A stretch of 64,000 nucleotides of DNA from the NCBI RefSeq assembly GCF_001645385.1, contig NZ_LVHI01000023.1, positions 477,969 through 541,968 on the forward strand. Direction: 5' to 3'. This document shows positions 1 through 10,064 of the stretch, piece by piece (the stretch's first letter is position 1; every line of letters begins with the position of its first letter). The translations under genes and the position numbers were made by a program. The DNA comes from Rhodococcoides kyotonense (GTDB lineage: Bacteria; Actinomycetota; Actinomycetes; Mycobacteriales; Mycobacteriaceae). The notes beneath the pieces were generated by a model. The model was given only the letters and a program-made list of their open reading frames with translations, did not search any database and was not told where the DNA came from.

Positions 1-142
1 GTACCTCCCAGCTACGGAGCGCAGCCGCGACGGAATCGAACGAAGCGCGGCCGTCGCCGATCCGTACGCGCCGTTCGACGTGGTGATAACCACTCGGCAG
101 ACGGCCCCGGGTTGCGCCGATCTCGGCGTAGGAGAGGTCCAT
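1..142 (-). CDS. DUF1990 family protein, N-terminal part
   Basis: The reverse strand reads [13 protein letters not shown] and continues through [16 protein letters not shown] without a stop to the window edge, giving 47 codons. The YxEIGATRG and GYHH pattern is what I recall of the start of DUF1990 proteins, small actinobacterial proteins of unknown biochemical role. Only the N-terminus is present; the rest lies beyond position 1. It is divergent from dxr, about 70 bases away. A TTG further upstream in frame could also serve as start. The family call comes from motif memory and the reading frame is short, so confidence is moderate. Confidence 0.55.
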   Translation of the reverse strand, partial: MDLSYAEIGATRGRLPSGYHHVERRVRIGDGRASFDSVAAALRSWEV

Positions 143-212
143 GTCGGCCAGCGTGCCATGCGTAACCAAACCGCACAGCAGACTCTCAGGCGCGATCAGG
201 AACAATGGACGG

Positions 213-1394
213 GTGCCAGAGCCCAGAGCGCCACACGAACCGTCGTCGGACACCCCGAAACGGGTCCTTCTCCTCGGCAGCACCGGATCGATCGGTACTC
301 AAGCGCTCGACGTCATCGCGGCGAATCCGTCCCTCTTCGAGGTGGTCGGTCTTGCCGCAGGCGGCGGCAACATCGACCTGCTCAACCGTCAGATCAGGGA
401 GACCGGCGTCGAGTCGGTCGCCGTCGCGCGGTCGGCAGGGGAGCTGCACTGCCCGAACGTCCTGACCGGTGACCGCGCGGTCACCGAACTCGTCGAAGCG
501 ACGTCGGCGGACATCGTGCTCAACGCCCTCGTCGGGTCGCTCGGCCTCGAGCCGACACTCGCCGCGCTGAAGACCGGTGCGACACTCGCGCTCGCCAACA
601 AGGAGTCGCTGGTCGCCGGCGGCGAGCTCGTCCAGGCCGCAGCAGCGCCCGGCCAGATCGTGCCGGTCGACTCGGAGCACTCGGCGCTGGCGCAGTGTCT
701 GCGCGGCGGCCGTGCGGACGAAGTCGAGCGATTGGTCCTCACCGCGTCCGGCGGGCCGTTCCGCGGCTGGTCCGAGACCGAGCTGAAGTCGGTGACGCCC
801 GAGCAGGCGGCCGCGCATCCCACCTGGTCGATGGGTCCGATGAACACGCTGAATTCGGCGACGTTGGTGAACAAGGGCCTCGAGCTCATCGAGACGCATC
901 TGCTGTTCGGCGTTCCCTACGACCGGATCGACGTCACGGTGCATCGACAGTCGATCGTGCACTCGATGGTCACGTTCTTCGACGGCTCGACCATTGCGCA
1001 AGCAAGCCCGCCCGACATGCGTCTGCCCATCGCATTGGCCCTCGGATGGCCCGACCGCGTGCGTGACGCGGCCCGCCCCCTCGACTTCACGACGGCGTTC
1101 ACCTGGGACTTCGAGCCGCTCGACGACCGCGTGTTCCCCGCGGTCCAGCTCGCCCGCGAGGCCGGCATCCTCGGCGGATGCATGACGGCGGTCTACAACG
1201 CGTCGAACGAGGTTGCGGCCGAAGCGTTCCTGGCCGGGCGTATCGATTTTCCGCAGATCGTCCGGACCGTCGCCGAGGTCGTCCAGTCCGGTAGTTCGGA
1301 ATGGACGTCGACTCCGACGAGTGTCGACGACGTACTGGCAGCCGATTCCTGGGCCCGTCGGCAGGCCCGCACACTCCTGGATCGGAAGGACTAG
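213..1394 (+). CDS. dxr: 1-deoxy-D-xylulose 5-phosphate reductoisomerase
   Basis: Second step of the MEP isoprenoid pathway: NADPH-dependent rearrangement and reduction of DXP to MEP in the cytoplasm. The 393-residue product has the NADPH-binding GSTGSIG loop at residues 22-28, the metal-ligand segment VDSEHSAL, the SGGPFR loop and the NKGLELIE segment typical of Dxr. The open frame extends back to an ATG at 141, but that would overlap the divergent DUF1990 start and add 24 unconserved residues, so the GTG at 213 (AGGA about 12 bases upstream) is preferred; the start is not certain. Followed 5 bases later by rip1 and then ispG, the usual actinobacterial arrangement. Confidence 0.95.
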   Translation: MPEPRAPHEPSSDTPKRVLLLGSTGSIGTQALDVIAANPSLFEVVGLAAGGGNIDLLNRQIRETGVESVAVARSAGELHCPNVLTGDRAVTELVEATSADIVLNALVGSLGLEPTLAALKTGATLALANKESLVAGGELVQAAAAPGQIVPVDSEHSALAQCLRGGRADEVERLVLTASGGPFRGWSETELKSVTPEQAAAHPTWSMGPMNTLNSATLVNKGLELIETHLLFGVPYDRIDVTVHRQSIVHSMVTFFDGSTIAQASPPDMRLPIALALGWPDRVRDAARPLDFTTAFTWDFEPLDDRVFPAVQLAREAGILGGCMTAVYNASNEVAAEAFLAGRIDFPQIVRTVAEVVQSGSSEWTSTPTSVDDVLAADSWARRQARTLLDRKD

Positions 1395-1399
1395 TCGCG

Positions 1400-2614
1400 A
1401 TGGTGTTCGTGTTCGGCGTCATCCTCTTCGCGTTGGGGATCACGGTGTCGATCGCCCTGCACGAGGCGGGGCACATGTGGACGGCCCGGGCCACCGGCAT
1501 GAAAGTGCGACGGTTCTTCGTCGGGTTCGGTCCCAAGGTCTTCTCGTTCCGACGAGGCGAGACCGAGTACGGGCTGAAAGCGATTCCGGCAGGCGGGTTC
1601 TGCGACATCGCGGGCATGACGGCCATCGACGAACTGGCGCCGGACGAAGTCGACCGCGCGATGTATCGGCAGAAGACCTGGAAGCGTCTCGTCGTCATGA
1701 TGGGCGGAATCGGGATGAACTTCGTCCTGGGATTCCTGCTGATCTTCATCCTCGCCGTCGGATGGGGGCTGCCGAACCTGAACCCGCCGAGCGGTGCGAT
1801 GGTCGGCAACATGCCGTGCGTCACCGCGACGCAGAACGACGACCTGACCTACCCCGACTGCACCGGCACGAGCCCGGCGTACGACGCGGGCATCCGTCAG
1901 GGCGACGTCATCACGAAGGTCGGTGACACCGAGACGGCAACCTTCGCCGACGTCGTCGCCGCGACCCAACCGTTGTCCGGAACGGTCGACTTCGTCGTCG
2001 AGCGTGACGGCCGGGAACTGACCTTCCCGGTCCAGGTGCAGCAGGTTCAACGCTGGGTGTCCGACGGAACCGAGACCGGCAGGAAGTCCGCGACCGTCGG
2101 CGCCGTCGGCGTCCAGATGGAGACGTTCGGCCCGACGAAGTACAACCCGCTCGCGGCGATTCCGGCGTCGGTCGCGTTCACCGGGGACATGTTCGTCGAG
2201 ACGGCGCATCGCCTGGTGCAGATGCCGAGCAAGGTTGCGGACCTGTGGACGTCCGTCACCGGCGGCGAACGCGATCCGGAGACACCGATCAGTGTCGTCG
2301 GGGCGAGCGTCATCGGTGGCCAGCTCGTCGAGCGTTCGCTGTGGCCGGTGTTCGTGCTGCTGCTCGCGAGCCTCAACTTCTTCCTGGGAATCTTCAACCT
2401 CCTGCCGTTGCTTCCGTTGGACGGCGGGCACATGGCAGTGACGATCTACGAGCGGATCCGCAACTTCTTCCGTCACCGTCGGGGTCTGCCCAACGGCGGA
2501 CCCGTCGACTACATGAAGCTCATGCCCGTCACGTACGTCGTGATCGTCATCGGCGGGGCATACATGTTGCTCACGTTGACGGCGGACATAGTGAACCCCA
2601 TCAAGCTGTTCTAG
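1400..2614 (+). CDS. rip1: M50 site-2 protease, Rip1 type
   Basis: Membrane-embedded zinc metalloprotease of regulated intramembrane proteolysis; the M. tuberculosis orthologue Rip1 cleaves anti-sigma factors and acts on envelope functions. The 404-residue protein opens with a hydrophobic helix containing the zinc motif HEAGH (residues 21-25). A periplasmic PDZ-like region lies in the middle, and the second active-site motif LDG (340-342) sits in [12 protein letters not shown], followed by a last transmembrane helix near the C-terminus. The start is the ATG at 1400, because translation right from MVFVFG gives the first membrane helix; the longer upstream frame overlaps dxr. Lies between dxr and ispG, probably one transcript. 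Which anti-sigma factors it cuts here cannot be told. Confidence 0.93.
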   Translation: MVFVFGVILFALGITVSIALHEAGHMWTARATGMKVRRFFVGFGPKVFSFRRGETEYGLKAIPAGGFCDIAGMTAIDELAPDEVDRAMYRQKTWKRLVVMMGGIGMNFVLGFLLIFILAVGWGLPNLNPPSGAMVGNMPCVTATQNDDLTYPDCTGTSPAYDAGIRQGDVITKVGDTETATFADVVAATQPLSGTVDFVVERDGRELTFPVQVQQVQRWVSDGTETGRKSATVGAVGVQMETFGPTKYNPLAAIPASVAFTGDMFVETAHRLVQMPSKVADLWTSVTGGERDPETPISVVGASVIGGQLVERSLWPVFVLLLASLNFFLGIFNLLPLLPLDGGHMAVTIYERIRNFFRHRRGLPNGGPVDYMKLMPVTYVVIVIGGAYMLLTLTADIVNPIKLF

Positions 2615-2652
2615 CTAAACTCACGGATAGAGCTAGGAAAGAAGGCATCGAA

Positions 2653-3816
2653 GTGACTGTTCCCGTCGGACTCGGCATGCCGGCACCGCCGGTACCCGTG
2701 CTCGCCCCTCGTCGCAAGACTCGTCAGCTGCAGGTCGGTTCGGTCGGGGTGGGCAGTGACCATCCCATCTCGGTTCAGTCGATGTGCACCACCAAGACTC
2801 ACGACATCAACGCCACGTTGCAGCAGATCGCCGAGTTGACGGCGTCGGGCTGCGACATCGTTCGGGTGGCGTGCCCCACGCAGGACGACGCCGACGCGCT
2901 GGCGATCATCGCGAAGAAGAGCCAGATCCCGGTCATCGCAGATATTCACTTCCAGCCCAAGTACATCTTCGCCGCGATCGATGCCGGGTGCGCTGCGGTG
3001 CGCGTCAACCCAGGCAACATCAAGGAGTTCGACGGTCGGGTCAAGGAGGTCGCGAAGGCTGCGGGCGATGCGGGCATTCCGATCCGTATCGGTGTCAACG
3101 CCGGTTCGCTCGACAAGCGGATGATGCAGAAGTACGGCAAGGCGACGCCCGAGGCACTCGTCGAGTCTGCGCTGTGGGAAGCGGGACTGTTCGAGGAACA
3201 CGGCTTCGGCGACATCAAGATCTCGGTCAAGCACAACGACCCCGTCGTCATGGTCGAGGCGTACGAACAGTTGGCGGCGCAGTGCGACTACCCGTTGCAC
3301 CTCGGTGTCACCGAGGCCGGTCCCGCGTTCCAGGGCACCATCAAGTCGGCCGTCGCGTTCGGCGCGTTGCTGTCACGGGGCATCGGCGACACGATTCGCG
3401 TCTCTCTGTCGGCTCCGCCGGCCGAGGAGATCAAGGTCGGCAACCAGATTCTGCAGTCGCTCAACCTGCGTCCGCGCAAGCTGGAGATCGTGTCCTGCCC
3501 GTCGTGCGGCCGTGCGCAGGTCGACGTCTACACACTGGCCGACGAGGTGACCGCGGGTCTCGAAGGCATGGAAATTCCGCTGCGCGTCGCCGTCATGGGA
3601 TGCGTCGTCAACGGTCCGGGTGAGGCGCGCGACGCCGACCTCGGTGTGGCGAGCGGTAACGGCAAGGGCCAGATCTTCGTCAAGGGCAAGGTCATCAAGA
3701 CCGTCCCCGAAGCTCAGATCGTCGAGACCCTGATCGAGGAAGCAATGCGCATCGCCGAGGAATTCGACGAAGACGGAAGCGCCGAGGCAGGCGCGCCGGT
3801 CGTGACAGTGAGCTGA
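2653..3816 (+). CDS. ispG: 4-hydroxy-3-methylbut-2-enyl-diphosphate synthase (GcpE)
   Basis: Penultimate MEP-pathway enzyme; converts cyclic MEcPP to HMBPP with a [4Fe-4S] cluster. The 387-residue protein has the expected TIM-barrel segment ([12 protein letters not shown] near the N-terminus, [15 protein letters not shown]) and a C-terminal cluster domain with cysteines at about 282, 285 (CPSC) and 317 ([10 protein letters not shown]). GTG start at 2653 with a strong AGGAAAGAAGG just upstream; the long upstream extension is the rip1 sequence in another frame. It follows dxr and rip1, so two MEP enzymes are co-transcribed around a membrane protease. Confidence 0.96.
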   Translation: MTVPVGLGMPAPPVPVLAPRRKTRQLQVGSVGVGSDHPISVQSMCTTKTHDINATLQQIAELTASGCDIVRVACPTQDDADALAIIAKKSQIPVIADIHFQPKYIFAAIDAGCAAVRVNPGNIKEFDGRVKEVAKAAGDAGIPIRIGVNAGSLDKRMMQKYGKATPEALVESALWEAGLFEEHGFGDIKISVKHNDPVVMVEAYEQLAAQCDYPLHLGVTEAGPAFQGTIKSAVAFGALLSRGIGDTIRVSLSAPPAEEIKVGNQILQSLNLRPRKLEIVSCPSCGRAQVDVYTLADEVTAGLEGMEIPLRVAVMGCVVNGPGEARDADLGVASGNGKGQIFVKGKVIKTVPEAQIVETLIEEAMRIAEEFDEDGSAEAGAPVVTVS

Positions 3817-3893
3817 ATCGCCCACTTCTCGGCCTGCGTCTGGCACGCTGTCATCGACGGACGAGGCACGCGTTGATCTGGAGGTGACCATCG

Positions 3894-4730
3894 GTGCTCA
3901 AGCTCCTCGGCGCGAAGCCATTGGGCAGCAAGGACACTGCCCATGTGCTGCGTGTGCTGGACGCCGACCCGATCGCGTCCTGCATGATCGCCGCGCGCGT
4001 CCAGGAGTCCGGTCTGGATCCTCGATCGTTCCACGGTGAGCTGTGGAGCCGGGGCGGCCCCGACGAGTCGCTGTGTTTCTACGGCGCGAATCTCGTGCCC
4101 CTTCTCGGGTCGACGGACGACCTTCGATCGTTCGCGGACCGCGCATGTCGCGGTCCGCGCATGTGTTCGTCGCTCGTCGGGCGGGCGGAGCTGACGCTGC
4201 CGCTATGGGAGATGCTCGAGGCGGATTGGGGTGCGGCTCGCGAACTTCGCAGCGATCAACCGCTGTTGGCGACGTCGCAGTACTCGTCGTACCCCGCGGA
4301 TCCGCACGTGCGTCTCGTCCGCGCGGACGAACTCGACGTGTACCTCGCGGCCGCGGTTGCCATGTTCATCGAAGAGGTCGGCGTCGACCCTCGTGCCAAC
4401 GACGGTGGCCGCGGTTACCGTCGTCGCATCGCCAGCTTGATCGCGGCAGGACGCGCCTGGGCGCGGTTCGAGGACGGTGCAGTCGTCTACAAGGCCGAGG
4501 TCGGGTCGCAGTCCGCGTCGGTCGGGCAGATCCAAGGCGTCTGGGTCGATCCGGTCCACCGAGGGAACGGCCTCGGATCCGCGGGCACCGCCGCAGTCGT
4601 CGACGCGGTCGTGCGGAGCGGACGCGTCGCGAGTCTGTACGTCAACAGTTACAACTACGCCGCACGACGCGCATACGAACGCATCGGTCTGACACAGGTG
4701 GCCACGTTCACGACAGTTCTCCTCGACTGA
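3894..4730 (+). CDS. DUF4081/GNAT-family acetyltransferase (Rv2867c-like)
   Basis: 278-residue protein. The C-terminal half is a GNAT fold: IQGVWVDP followed by HRGNGLGSAG is the acetyl-CoA pyrophosphate loop, and the tail SYNYAARRAYERIGL is the usual GNAT helix. The N-terminal half resembles the DUF4081 domain found with GNAT in the M. tuberculosis gene downstream of gcpE. GTG start preceded by GGAGGTG. Substrate unknown; position right after ispG is conserved in mycobacteria, so a housekeeping role is plausible but not shown. Confidence 0.85.
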   Translation: MLKLLGAKPLGSKDTAHVLRVLDADPIASCMIAARVQESGLDPRSFHGELWSRGGPDESLCFYGANLVPLLGSTDDLRSFADRACRGPRMCSSLVGRAELTLPLWEMLEADWGAARELRSDQPLLATSQYSSYPADPHVRLVRADELDVYLAAAVAMFIEEVGVDPRANDGGRGYRRRIASLIAAGRAWARFEDGAVVYKAEVGSQSASVGQIQGVWVDPVHRGNGLGSAGTAAVVDAVVRSGRVASLYVNSYNYAARRAYERIGLTQVATFTTVLLD

Positions 4731-4771
4731 CCGCGATTCGTTCGGCGACGGTGGGGCACCGGCGATCTACG

Positions 4772-6598
4772 ATGAGCGCGATGAGATTCTCCGATGTTCG
4801 GCGCGTTCGCCGGTGTGCAACAACTGTGGTGGTGGGCGTCGTCCTCGTCGGTTCGATCTCCGCCTGCACACCGGGTCCCGACGGTCCGGAACCCGCGGCT
4901 CAGGCGTTTCTCGCGGCGTTCTCCGAACGCGACATCGACACCGCGTCGGCCGACACCGACCGTCCGGACGCGGCCGCTACGGCCCTGAACGACGCGTGGA
5001 ACAACCTGCAGGCCCAATCACTGGACGCGCGAACCACTTCCGTGGAGGTGAACGGCGACACGGCGACCGTGGGATTCACCTACGACTGGCATCTGCCGAA
5101 GGACCGGGTCTGGACCTACGACGGCCAACTTCGGATGGGCCGCACCGACGGTCAGTGGGGTGTCCGGTGGTCGTCGACGAACATTCACCCCGGCCTCGGC
5201 GACACGCAGACGATGGCGTTGCGTTCGACGGCTCCTCCTCGGGCTCGTGTCAACGAACGATCCGGATCCGATGTTCTCGTTCCCGGAACTGTGCACCGCA
5301 TCAAGATCGATGCGTCCGAGTCGAGCGACATCGTCTCGGCGGCCACGGGATTGGCGAGACTCCTGGCGCCGTTCGACAACACGATCTCGGCGCAGAGCAT
5401 CGTCGAGTCGGCGACGTCGACCAAGGGTGACTATCCCGTCGCTCTGCTGCGTGACGATGACTACAAGACAGTCGCCGCGGCGCTGACGGCGCTGCCGGGG
5501 GTCACCGCGTCGGACGAATCCGACCTGATTTCCACCGACCGGACGTTCGCGCCGGATCTGGTGTCGCAGGTGAAGAAGACGGTCATCGACGAGGTCGACG
5601 GCAAAGCCGGCTGGAGCGTGGTGACGGTGAATCGCAACGGCGTGGAGATCGACGTGCTCACCGATACGCCGCCCGAGCCTGCCCCGTCGTTCTCGATCAG
5701 TCTCGATCGCAACGTCCAGGTTGCCGCCCAGAACGCCGTGAATGCTCGCGTCGAGCAGGCGATGACGGTCGTCATCCAGCCGTCGACAGGCGCCGTGCTC
5801 GCCGTGGCTCAGAACAAGGAAGCCGATCGAGACGGGCCGGTGGCATCGGCAGGTCTGTATCCGCCCGGGTCGACGTTCAAGATGGTCACCGCCGGTGCGG
5901 CGATCTCGAACGGTCTGGCCGGTCCGGACACCATCGTGCCGTGCCCGGGCCGGATCACGATCGGCGAGCGGAGCGTCCCCAACTACAACGAGTTCTCGCT
6001 CGGCAACGTGTCGATGGGCACGGCGTTCACTCGGTCGTGCAACACCTCGTTCGCGAAGCTCGCCAGCGAGATGCAGCCCGACGCGTTGACGGTGGCCGCG
6101 TCGCAGTTCGGCATCGGAACCGACTACGAGGTCGTGGGACTGCCGACCGACAGCGGATCCGTCCCTCCGGCAGAGGAATTGGTGCAGCGAACCGAGGACG
6201 GGTTCGGTCAGGGCAAGGTCGTCGTCTCCACGTTCGGTATGGCCCTCGCGGCGGCGACGGTCGCTCACGGTTCGACGCCGGTGCCGAATCTGATCGTGGG
6301 TCGAGAGACCAAGGTCGAGGGTGACCATCCGCCCATCACGCCCGAGATGGTCGACGGCCTTCGCGGCATGATGCGGTCGGTGGTCACGAGCGGCACGGCC
6401 GAACGCATCGCCGACCAGGGCGAGGTGTACGGCAAGACCGGTGAGGCCGAGGTCGAAGGCGGATCACATGCCTGGTTCGTCGGCTACCGAGGTGACCTGG
6501 CCTTCGCGACGCTCGTGGTGCGCGGCGGTAGTTCGGACAATGCCGTCGCCGTGACCCGAGAGATGTTCGAGCAGTTGCCCCCCGGCTATTACGCCTGA
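4772..6598 (+). CDS. Penicillin-binding lipoprotein, transpeptidase (Rv2864c-like)
   Basis: Class B-like penicillin-binding protein that should cross-link peptidoglycan outside the membrane. The 608-residue product has a basic N-terminus, a hydrophobic stretch and a lipobox ending in SISAC (lipidated Cys32 from the ATG at 4772; an ATG at 4781 also fits). Next is an NTF2-like MecA_N domain (about 40-150), a dimerisation region, and the transpeptidase domain with S367-T-F-K370, S422-C-N424 and K555-T-G557. All catalytic motifs are intact. The open frame reaches back to 4043 but that part is antisense-like extension over the GNAT gene. Its stop lies 4 bases from the convergent stop of the LuxR-type gene. 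Confidence 0.92.
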   Translation: MSAMRFSDVRRVRRCATTVVVGVVLVGSISACTPGPDGPEPAAQAFLAAFSERDIDTASADTDRPDAAATALNDAWNNLQAQSLDARTTSVEVNGDTATVGFTYDWHLPKDRVWTYDGQLRMGRTDGQWGVRWSSTNIHPGLGDTQTMALRSTAPPRARVNERSGSDVLVPGTVHRIKIDASESSDIVSAATGLARLLAPFDNTISAQSIVESATSTKGDYPVALLRDDDYKTVAAALTALPGVTASDESDLISTDRTFAPDLVSQVKKTVIDEVDGKAGWSVVTVNRNGVEIDVLTDTPPEPAPSFSISLDRNVQVAAQNAVNARVEQAMTVVIQPSTGAVLAVAQNKEADRDGPVASAGLYPPGSTFKMVTAGAAISNGLAGPDTIVPCPGRITIGERSVPNYNEFSLGNVSMGTAFTRSCNTSFAKLASEMQPDALTVAASQFGIGTDYEVVGLPTDSGSVPPAEELVQRTEDGFGQGKVVVSTFGMALAAATVAHGSTPVPNLIVGRETKVEGDHPPITPEMVDGLRGMMRSVVTSGTAERIADQGEVYGKTGEAEVEGGSHAWFVGYRGDLAFATLVVRGGSSDNAVAVTREMFEQLPPGYYA

Positions 6599-6602
6599 GG
6601 TC

Positions 6603-7451
6603 CTACGGCAGCAGGCCGTGACGTCGAGCCGCGACGACCGCTTCGTGACGCGACCGCGTGCCGAGCTTGCCCATCGCAGACCGCAGATAGGACTTCACCG
6701 TCTCGGGCCCGAGCGACAACCGTTCGGCCGCTTGCGCATTGGTGCACCCGAGCGCGATCTGCGCCAGCACGTCGATCTCCCGCGCGGACAGCGTCACCGT
6801 GCCGTCGGGTGCGTCCTGATGCAAGGCGCGAGCGATGCGCTCCGACAGCTGCGTCAGCGACGACCGCAGGGACGCGTCGTCGGCTTTCGTTGTCAGCGTA
6901 CGAAGTTCGGCGTGTACATCTCGCAGGATCTCACCGGCAACCGTGGATTCGGTGTCGACGGTCCTCGCGGCGAGCATGCGTATCCGTCGATCCACCTCGT
7001 CGCGTACCTCGATCTCCCGGGAGAGCCGTCGCGACGCCTGCACCATCGACGTCGCGACGCGATCGCCGATCGGCCCGCGTTCCCTCACGGCCGCGTACAT
7101 GACAGCGCGCGAGGTGCCGGCGACGACGACGGGCACCGCCAGGATGGACCGAAGGCCCTCTCCGAGCACGGGCTGGTCGAAGTCGTGGGTGATGTATTCC
7201 GAGCTTCCGTAATCGCTGACCGCGGCCGGGCGAAGCTGATCCATGACCCGGCCACCGAGCCCGAACATGCTCGGAATAGTCAGCCCGTCCAGGCCGCGGG
7301 TGCGGGTGCCGTGGAACTCGGTCAGATGCAGCGTCGTCGCGGACACCTCACCGCCGAACACCACCGGCACGCCCGAGGCCTTCACGACGTGACGAAGTTC
7401 GGCGCGGAGCGCGTCCCCATCGCGGGGGCGGAGCAGATCGGTGGTCGGCAC
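6603..7451 (-). CDS. LuxR-family transcriptional regulator with GAF-like sensor region
   Basis: 282-residue regulator. The C-terminus (about 219-280) is a clear LuxR/GerE helix-turn-helix: [20 protein letters not shown], then [20 protein letters not shown]. The N-terminal 180 residues look like a GAF-type domain ([36 protein letters not shown]), as in actinobacterial regulators that sense small ligands. GTG start at 7451 chosen because the frame upstream (28 residues) crosses a long inverted repeat in the intergenic region. Divergent from map; the shared 100-base gap carries the inverted repeat at 7474-7524, a candidate autoregulatory site. Target genes are not evident. Confidence 0.82.
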   Translation of the reverse strand: MPTTDLLRPRDGDALRAELRHVVKASGVPVVFGGEVSATTLHLTEFHGTRTRGLDGLTIPSMFGLGGRVMDQLRPAAVSDYGSSEYITHDFDQPVLGEGLRSILAVPVVVAGTSRAVMYAAVRERGPIGDRVATSMVQASRRLSREIEVRDEVDRRIRMLAARTVDTESTVAGEILRDVHAELRTLTTKADDASLRSSLTQLSERIARALHQDAPDGTVTLSAREIDVLAQIALGCTNAQAAERLSLGPETVKSYLRSAMGKLGTRSRHEAVVAARRHGLLP

Positions 7452-7473
7452 GGGTCCACTGTAAGCGTCTGCG

Positions 7474-7524
7474 GCACCCGTGCGTGCAGGTTTGCCTACG
7501 CTGCTACCACGCACGCACGGGTGC
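7474..7524. promoter_or_regulatory. 14-bp inverted repeat in divergent LuxR-type gene/map promoter
   Basis: GCACCCGTGCGTGC (7474-7487) and its exact reverse complement GCACGCACGGGTGC (7511-7524) are separated by 23 bases. The repeat lies between the start codons of the divergent regulator (7451) and map (7553). Perfect arms in a promoter region suggest an operator, perhaps for the neighbouring LuxR-type protein, but this is inference; as RNA it could also form a 5-prime hairpin on the map transcript. Confidence 0.6.
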
Positions 7525-7552
7525 TGCAGGCGCACGGACTACCCTGGTCCCC

Positions 7553-8428
7553 ATGTCTGTGACCGCCGAGAGCAAGCCCCGTCAGCCACTCGTGCCGGGT
7601 GTAGTATCGCCCATCCGTTCCGTGCCGAAGGCGATCGAACGGCCGGAGTACGCCTGGAAGCCGACGGCCGTCGAGGGCAACGAGCCGTGGGTGCAGACGC
7701 CCGAGGTCATCGAGAAGATGCGTGTTGCGTCGAAGATCGCGGCGCAGGCCCTGCAGGAGGCAGGCAGAGCCGTCGCACCGGGTGTGACGACGGACGAGCT
7801 CGATCGCATCGCGCACGAGTACATGATCGACCACGGTGCCTACCCGTCGACGTTGGGCTACAAGGGTTTTCCGAAGTCCTGCTGCACGTCTCTGAACGAG
7901 GTCATCTGCCACGGCATTCCGGATTCGACGGTGATTCAGGACGGTGACATCGTCAACATCGACGTCACCGCGTACATCGACGGCGTGCATGGAGATACCA
8001 ACGCGACGTTCCTCGCCGGCGACGTCTCCGAGGACGTGCGACTTCTCGTCGAGCGCACACACGAGGCCACGATGCGGGCTGTGAAGGCCGTCAAGCCGGG
8101 TCGCGCGCTCAACGTCGTCGGCCGTGTCATCGAGTCGTACGCCCACCGGTTCGGCTACGGCGTCGTCGAAGATTTCACGGGACACGGCATCGGCACGACG
8201 TTCCACAACGGTCTCGTCGTGCTGCACTACGACCAGCCGTCGGTCGAGACGATCATCGAGCCGGGCATGACCTTCACGATCGAGCCGATGATCAACCTCG
8301 GCGGCATCGAGGCCGAGATGTGGGACGACGGCTGGACCGTCGTGACTCGCGACCGGAAGTGGACGGCGCAATTCGAGCACACTCTCGTCGTCACCGAAAC
8401 CGGTGCCGAAATCCTGACACTGCCGTGA
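7553..8428 (+). CDS. map: Methionine aminopeptidase, type I
   Basis: Removes the initiator methionine from nascent proteins. 291 residues, with an N-terminal extension of about 40 residues before the catalytic domain, as in M. tuberculosis MapB. The five metal ligands are visible: two Asp in [16 protein letters not shown], His in [11 protein letters not shown], Glu in FTIEPMI and Glu in QFEHTL. ATG start at 7553 ([11 protein letters not shown]). The extension contains the SH3-ligand-like Pro-rich run PLVPGVVSP known from this subtype. The stop codon lies in a short repeat shared with other loci in the window. Confidence 0.95.
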   Translation: MSVTAESKPRQPLVPGVVSPIRSVPKAIERPEYAWKPTAVEGNEPWVQTPEVIEKMRVASKIAAQALQEAGRAVAPGVTTDELDRIAHEYMIDHGAYPSTLGYKGFPKSCCTSLNEVICHGIPDSTVIQDGDIVNIDVTAYIDGVHGDTNATFLAGDVSEDVRLLVERTHEATMRAVKAVKPGRALNVVGRVIESYAHRFGYGVVEDFTGHGIGTTFHNGLVVLHYDQPSVETIIEPGMTFTIEPMINLGGIEAEMWDDGWTVVTRDRKWTAQFEHTLVVTETGAEILTLP

Positions 8429-8446
8429 GTGGAGCCTGCGGAATGA
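8428..8446 (+). repeat. Dispersed repeat copy at map stop/cobQ leader
   Basis: AGTGGAGCCTGCGGAATGA matches 17 of 19 bases of the reverse complement of the 33-bp unit found inside the acyl-CoA dehydrogenase gene (AGCGGAGCCTGCGGAGTGA). It starts directly after the map stop. A second shorter copy of its left part (CCGTGAGTGGAGCC) recurs at 8461-8474 over the cobQ start codon. Confidence 0.55.
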
Positions 8447-8462
8447 ATCGAGAAGAACGGCC

Positions 8463-9965
8463 GTGAGTGGAGCCCTGCTGGTTGCGGGGACGACGTCGGA
8501 TGCGGGAAAGAGTGTTCTCGTCGCCGGGATCTGCCGCCTGCTGACGCGTAAGGGTCTGTCGGTCGCCCCGTTCAAGGCGCAGAACATGTCGAACAATTCC
8601 GTGGTCACGCTCGACGGCGGTGAGATCGGTCGCGCGCAGGCGTTGCAGGCGCGCGCGTGCGGCCTCGAGCCGAGCGTCCGGTTCAATCCTGTTCTGCTGA
8701 AACCCGGAAGCGACCGTACGTCGCAATTGGTGGTTCGTGGCCGGGCGACGGCTCAGGTGTCGGCGTCGAACTACATCGAACATCGGCAGGCTCTGCGCGC
8801 GGTCGTCGCCGACGAACTCGCTTCGCTGCGTGAGGAGTTCGACTACGTCATCTGCGAGGGTGCGGGCTCGCCCGCCGAGATCAATCTGCGTGCAACGGAT
8901 CTCGCGAACATGGGATTGGCCACCGCGGCGTCGCTTCCGGTGATCATCGTCGGCGACATCGACCGCGGTGGAGTGCTGGCGCATCTGTACGGCACGGTCG
9001 CGGTGCTGTCGCCCGAGGATCAGGCGCACATCGAAGGCTTCGTCATCAACAAGTTCCGCGGCGATCAGGCGCTGCTGGCGCCGGGGCTCGACCAACTCGA
9101 ACGCCTCACCGGTAAGCCGACTCTCGGCGTCATCCCGTACGCCGACGGTCTGTGGATGGACGCCGAGGATTCGTTGGGCACCGTCGCCGATGCGCCGGTG
9201 GGGAGGCCGCGACCTCCCGTCGGTGCCACGTGGTTACGCGTCGCTGCCGTCAGAGTGCCCCGTATCTCGAACACCACGGACGTGGAGGCGCTGGCGTGCG
9301 AACCCGGTGTGTCGGTGCAGTGGGTGACCGAGCCGTCCCGCGTCGTTGACGCGGATCTCGTGGTCGTCCCCGGTAGCAAGTCGACGGTCTCCGACCTGGA
9401 ATGGCTGCGCCGGACCGGAATGGCCGACGCCGTCCTCGCGCACGCCGGGGCAGGCAAACCCGTCCTGGGTGTGTGCGGCGGCTATCAGATGCTCGGGAAG
9501 ACCATCGTCGACGGAGTCGAGTCGTCCACTGGCCGGGTCGACGGGCTCGGATTGCTCGACCTCGCAATCGAATTCCATGCCGACAAAGTGCTGGATCGCG
9601 TGTCGGGTCGATCTTCGTTCTTCGACGCCGACGGCGCATCCGGGTACGAGATCCATCATGGACGGGTCGTGCACTCCAACGATGCGAACCTGTTGGTCCA
9701 CGACGACGGTCGCCCCGAGGGCAGTGTGCGCGGTTCGGTCCTCGGTACTCATTGGCATGGTGTGCTCGAGTCGGATGTCTTTCGACGGGCTTTCCTGCGC
9801 TGGGCCGCGCGTCGCGCTGGACGGACGGGCTTCGAGGTGGCGGACGACACCGTCGTCGCAGCGATGCGCGAGCAGCAGCTGGATCTGTTGGCCGATCTCG
9901 TCGCCGACGGACTCGACGTCGACGCCGTGCTCGAGGTCATCGAGCGCGGCGTCGCGCACCTCTGA
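8463..9965 (+). CDS. cobQ: Cobyric acid synthase, glutamine-hydrolysing
   Basis: Amidates cobyrinic acid a,c-diamide at four side chains during B12 synthesis. 500 residues: N-terminal ATP-binding CbiP/BioD-like domain ([13 protein letters not shown] at residues 5-17, [22 protein letters not shown]), and C-terminal class I glutamine amidotransferase domain with the nucleophile Cys in [11 protein letters not shown] and a late His in GTHWHG. GTG start. It lies 34 bases after map and about 5.5 kb from the riboswitch-controlled B12 operon, so it appears to be expressed separately; no riboswitch was seen before it. Confidence 0.95.
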   Translation: MSGALLVAGTTSDAGKSVLVAGICRLLTRKGLSVAPFKAQNMSNNSVVTLDGGEIGRAQALQARACGLEPSVRFNPVLLKPGSDRTSQLVVRGRATAQVSASNYIEHRQALRAVVADELASLREEFDYVICEGAGSPAEINLRATDLANMGLATAASLPVIIVGDIDRGGVLAHLYGTVAVLSPEDQAHIEGFVINKFRGDQALLAPGLDQLERLTGKPTLGVIPYADGLWMDAEDSLGTVADAPVGRPRPPVGATWLRVAAVRVPRISNTTDVEALACEPGVSVQWVTEPSRVVDADLVVVPGSKSTVSDLEWLRRTGMADAVLAHAGAGKPVLGVCGGYQMLGKTIVDGVESSTGRVDGLGLLDLAIEFHADKVLDRVSGRSSFFDADGASGYEIHHGRVVHSNDANLLVHDDGRPEGSVRGSVLGTHWHGVLESDVFRRAFLRWAARRAGRTGFEVADDTVVAAMREQQLDLLADLVADGLDVDAVLEVIERGVAHL

Positions 9966-10064
9966 CGTCGTCCTGGTTCGGCGGTCAGTGTCGACGGCAC
10001 CGAGCGCTGCGTTCACGAACCGAATGCGAATCCACCCGCGTGCGGTGCAGTAGCGTCGTGACCC

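Noticed and set aside
141-212. Longer Dxr N-terminus from ATG at 141
   Set aside because: Overlaps the divergent DUF1990 start and has no conserved residues.
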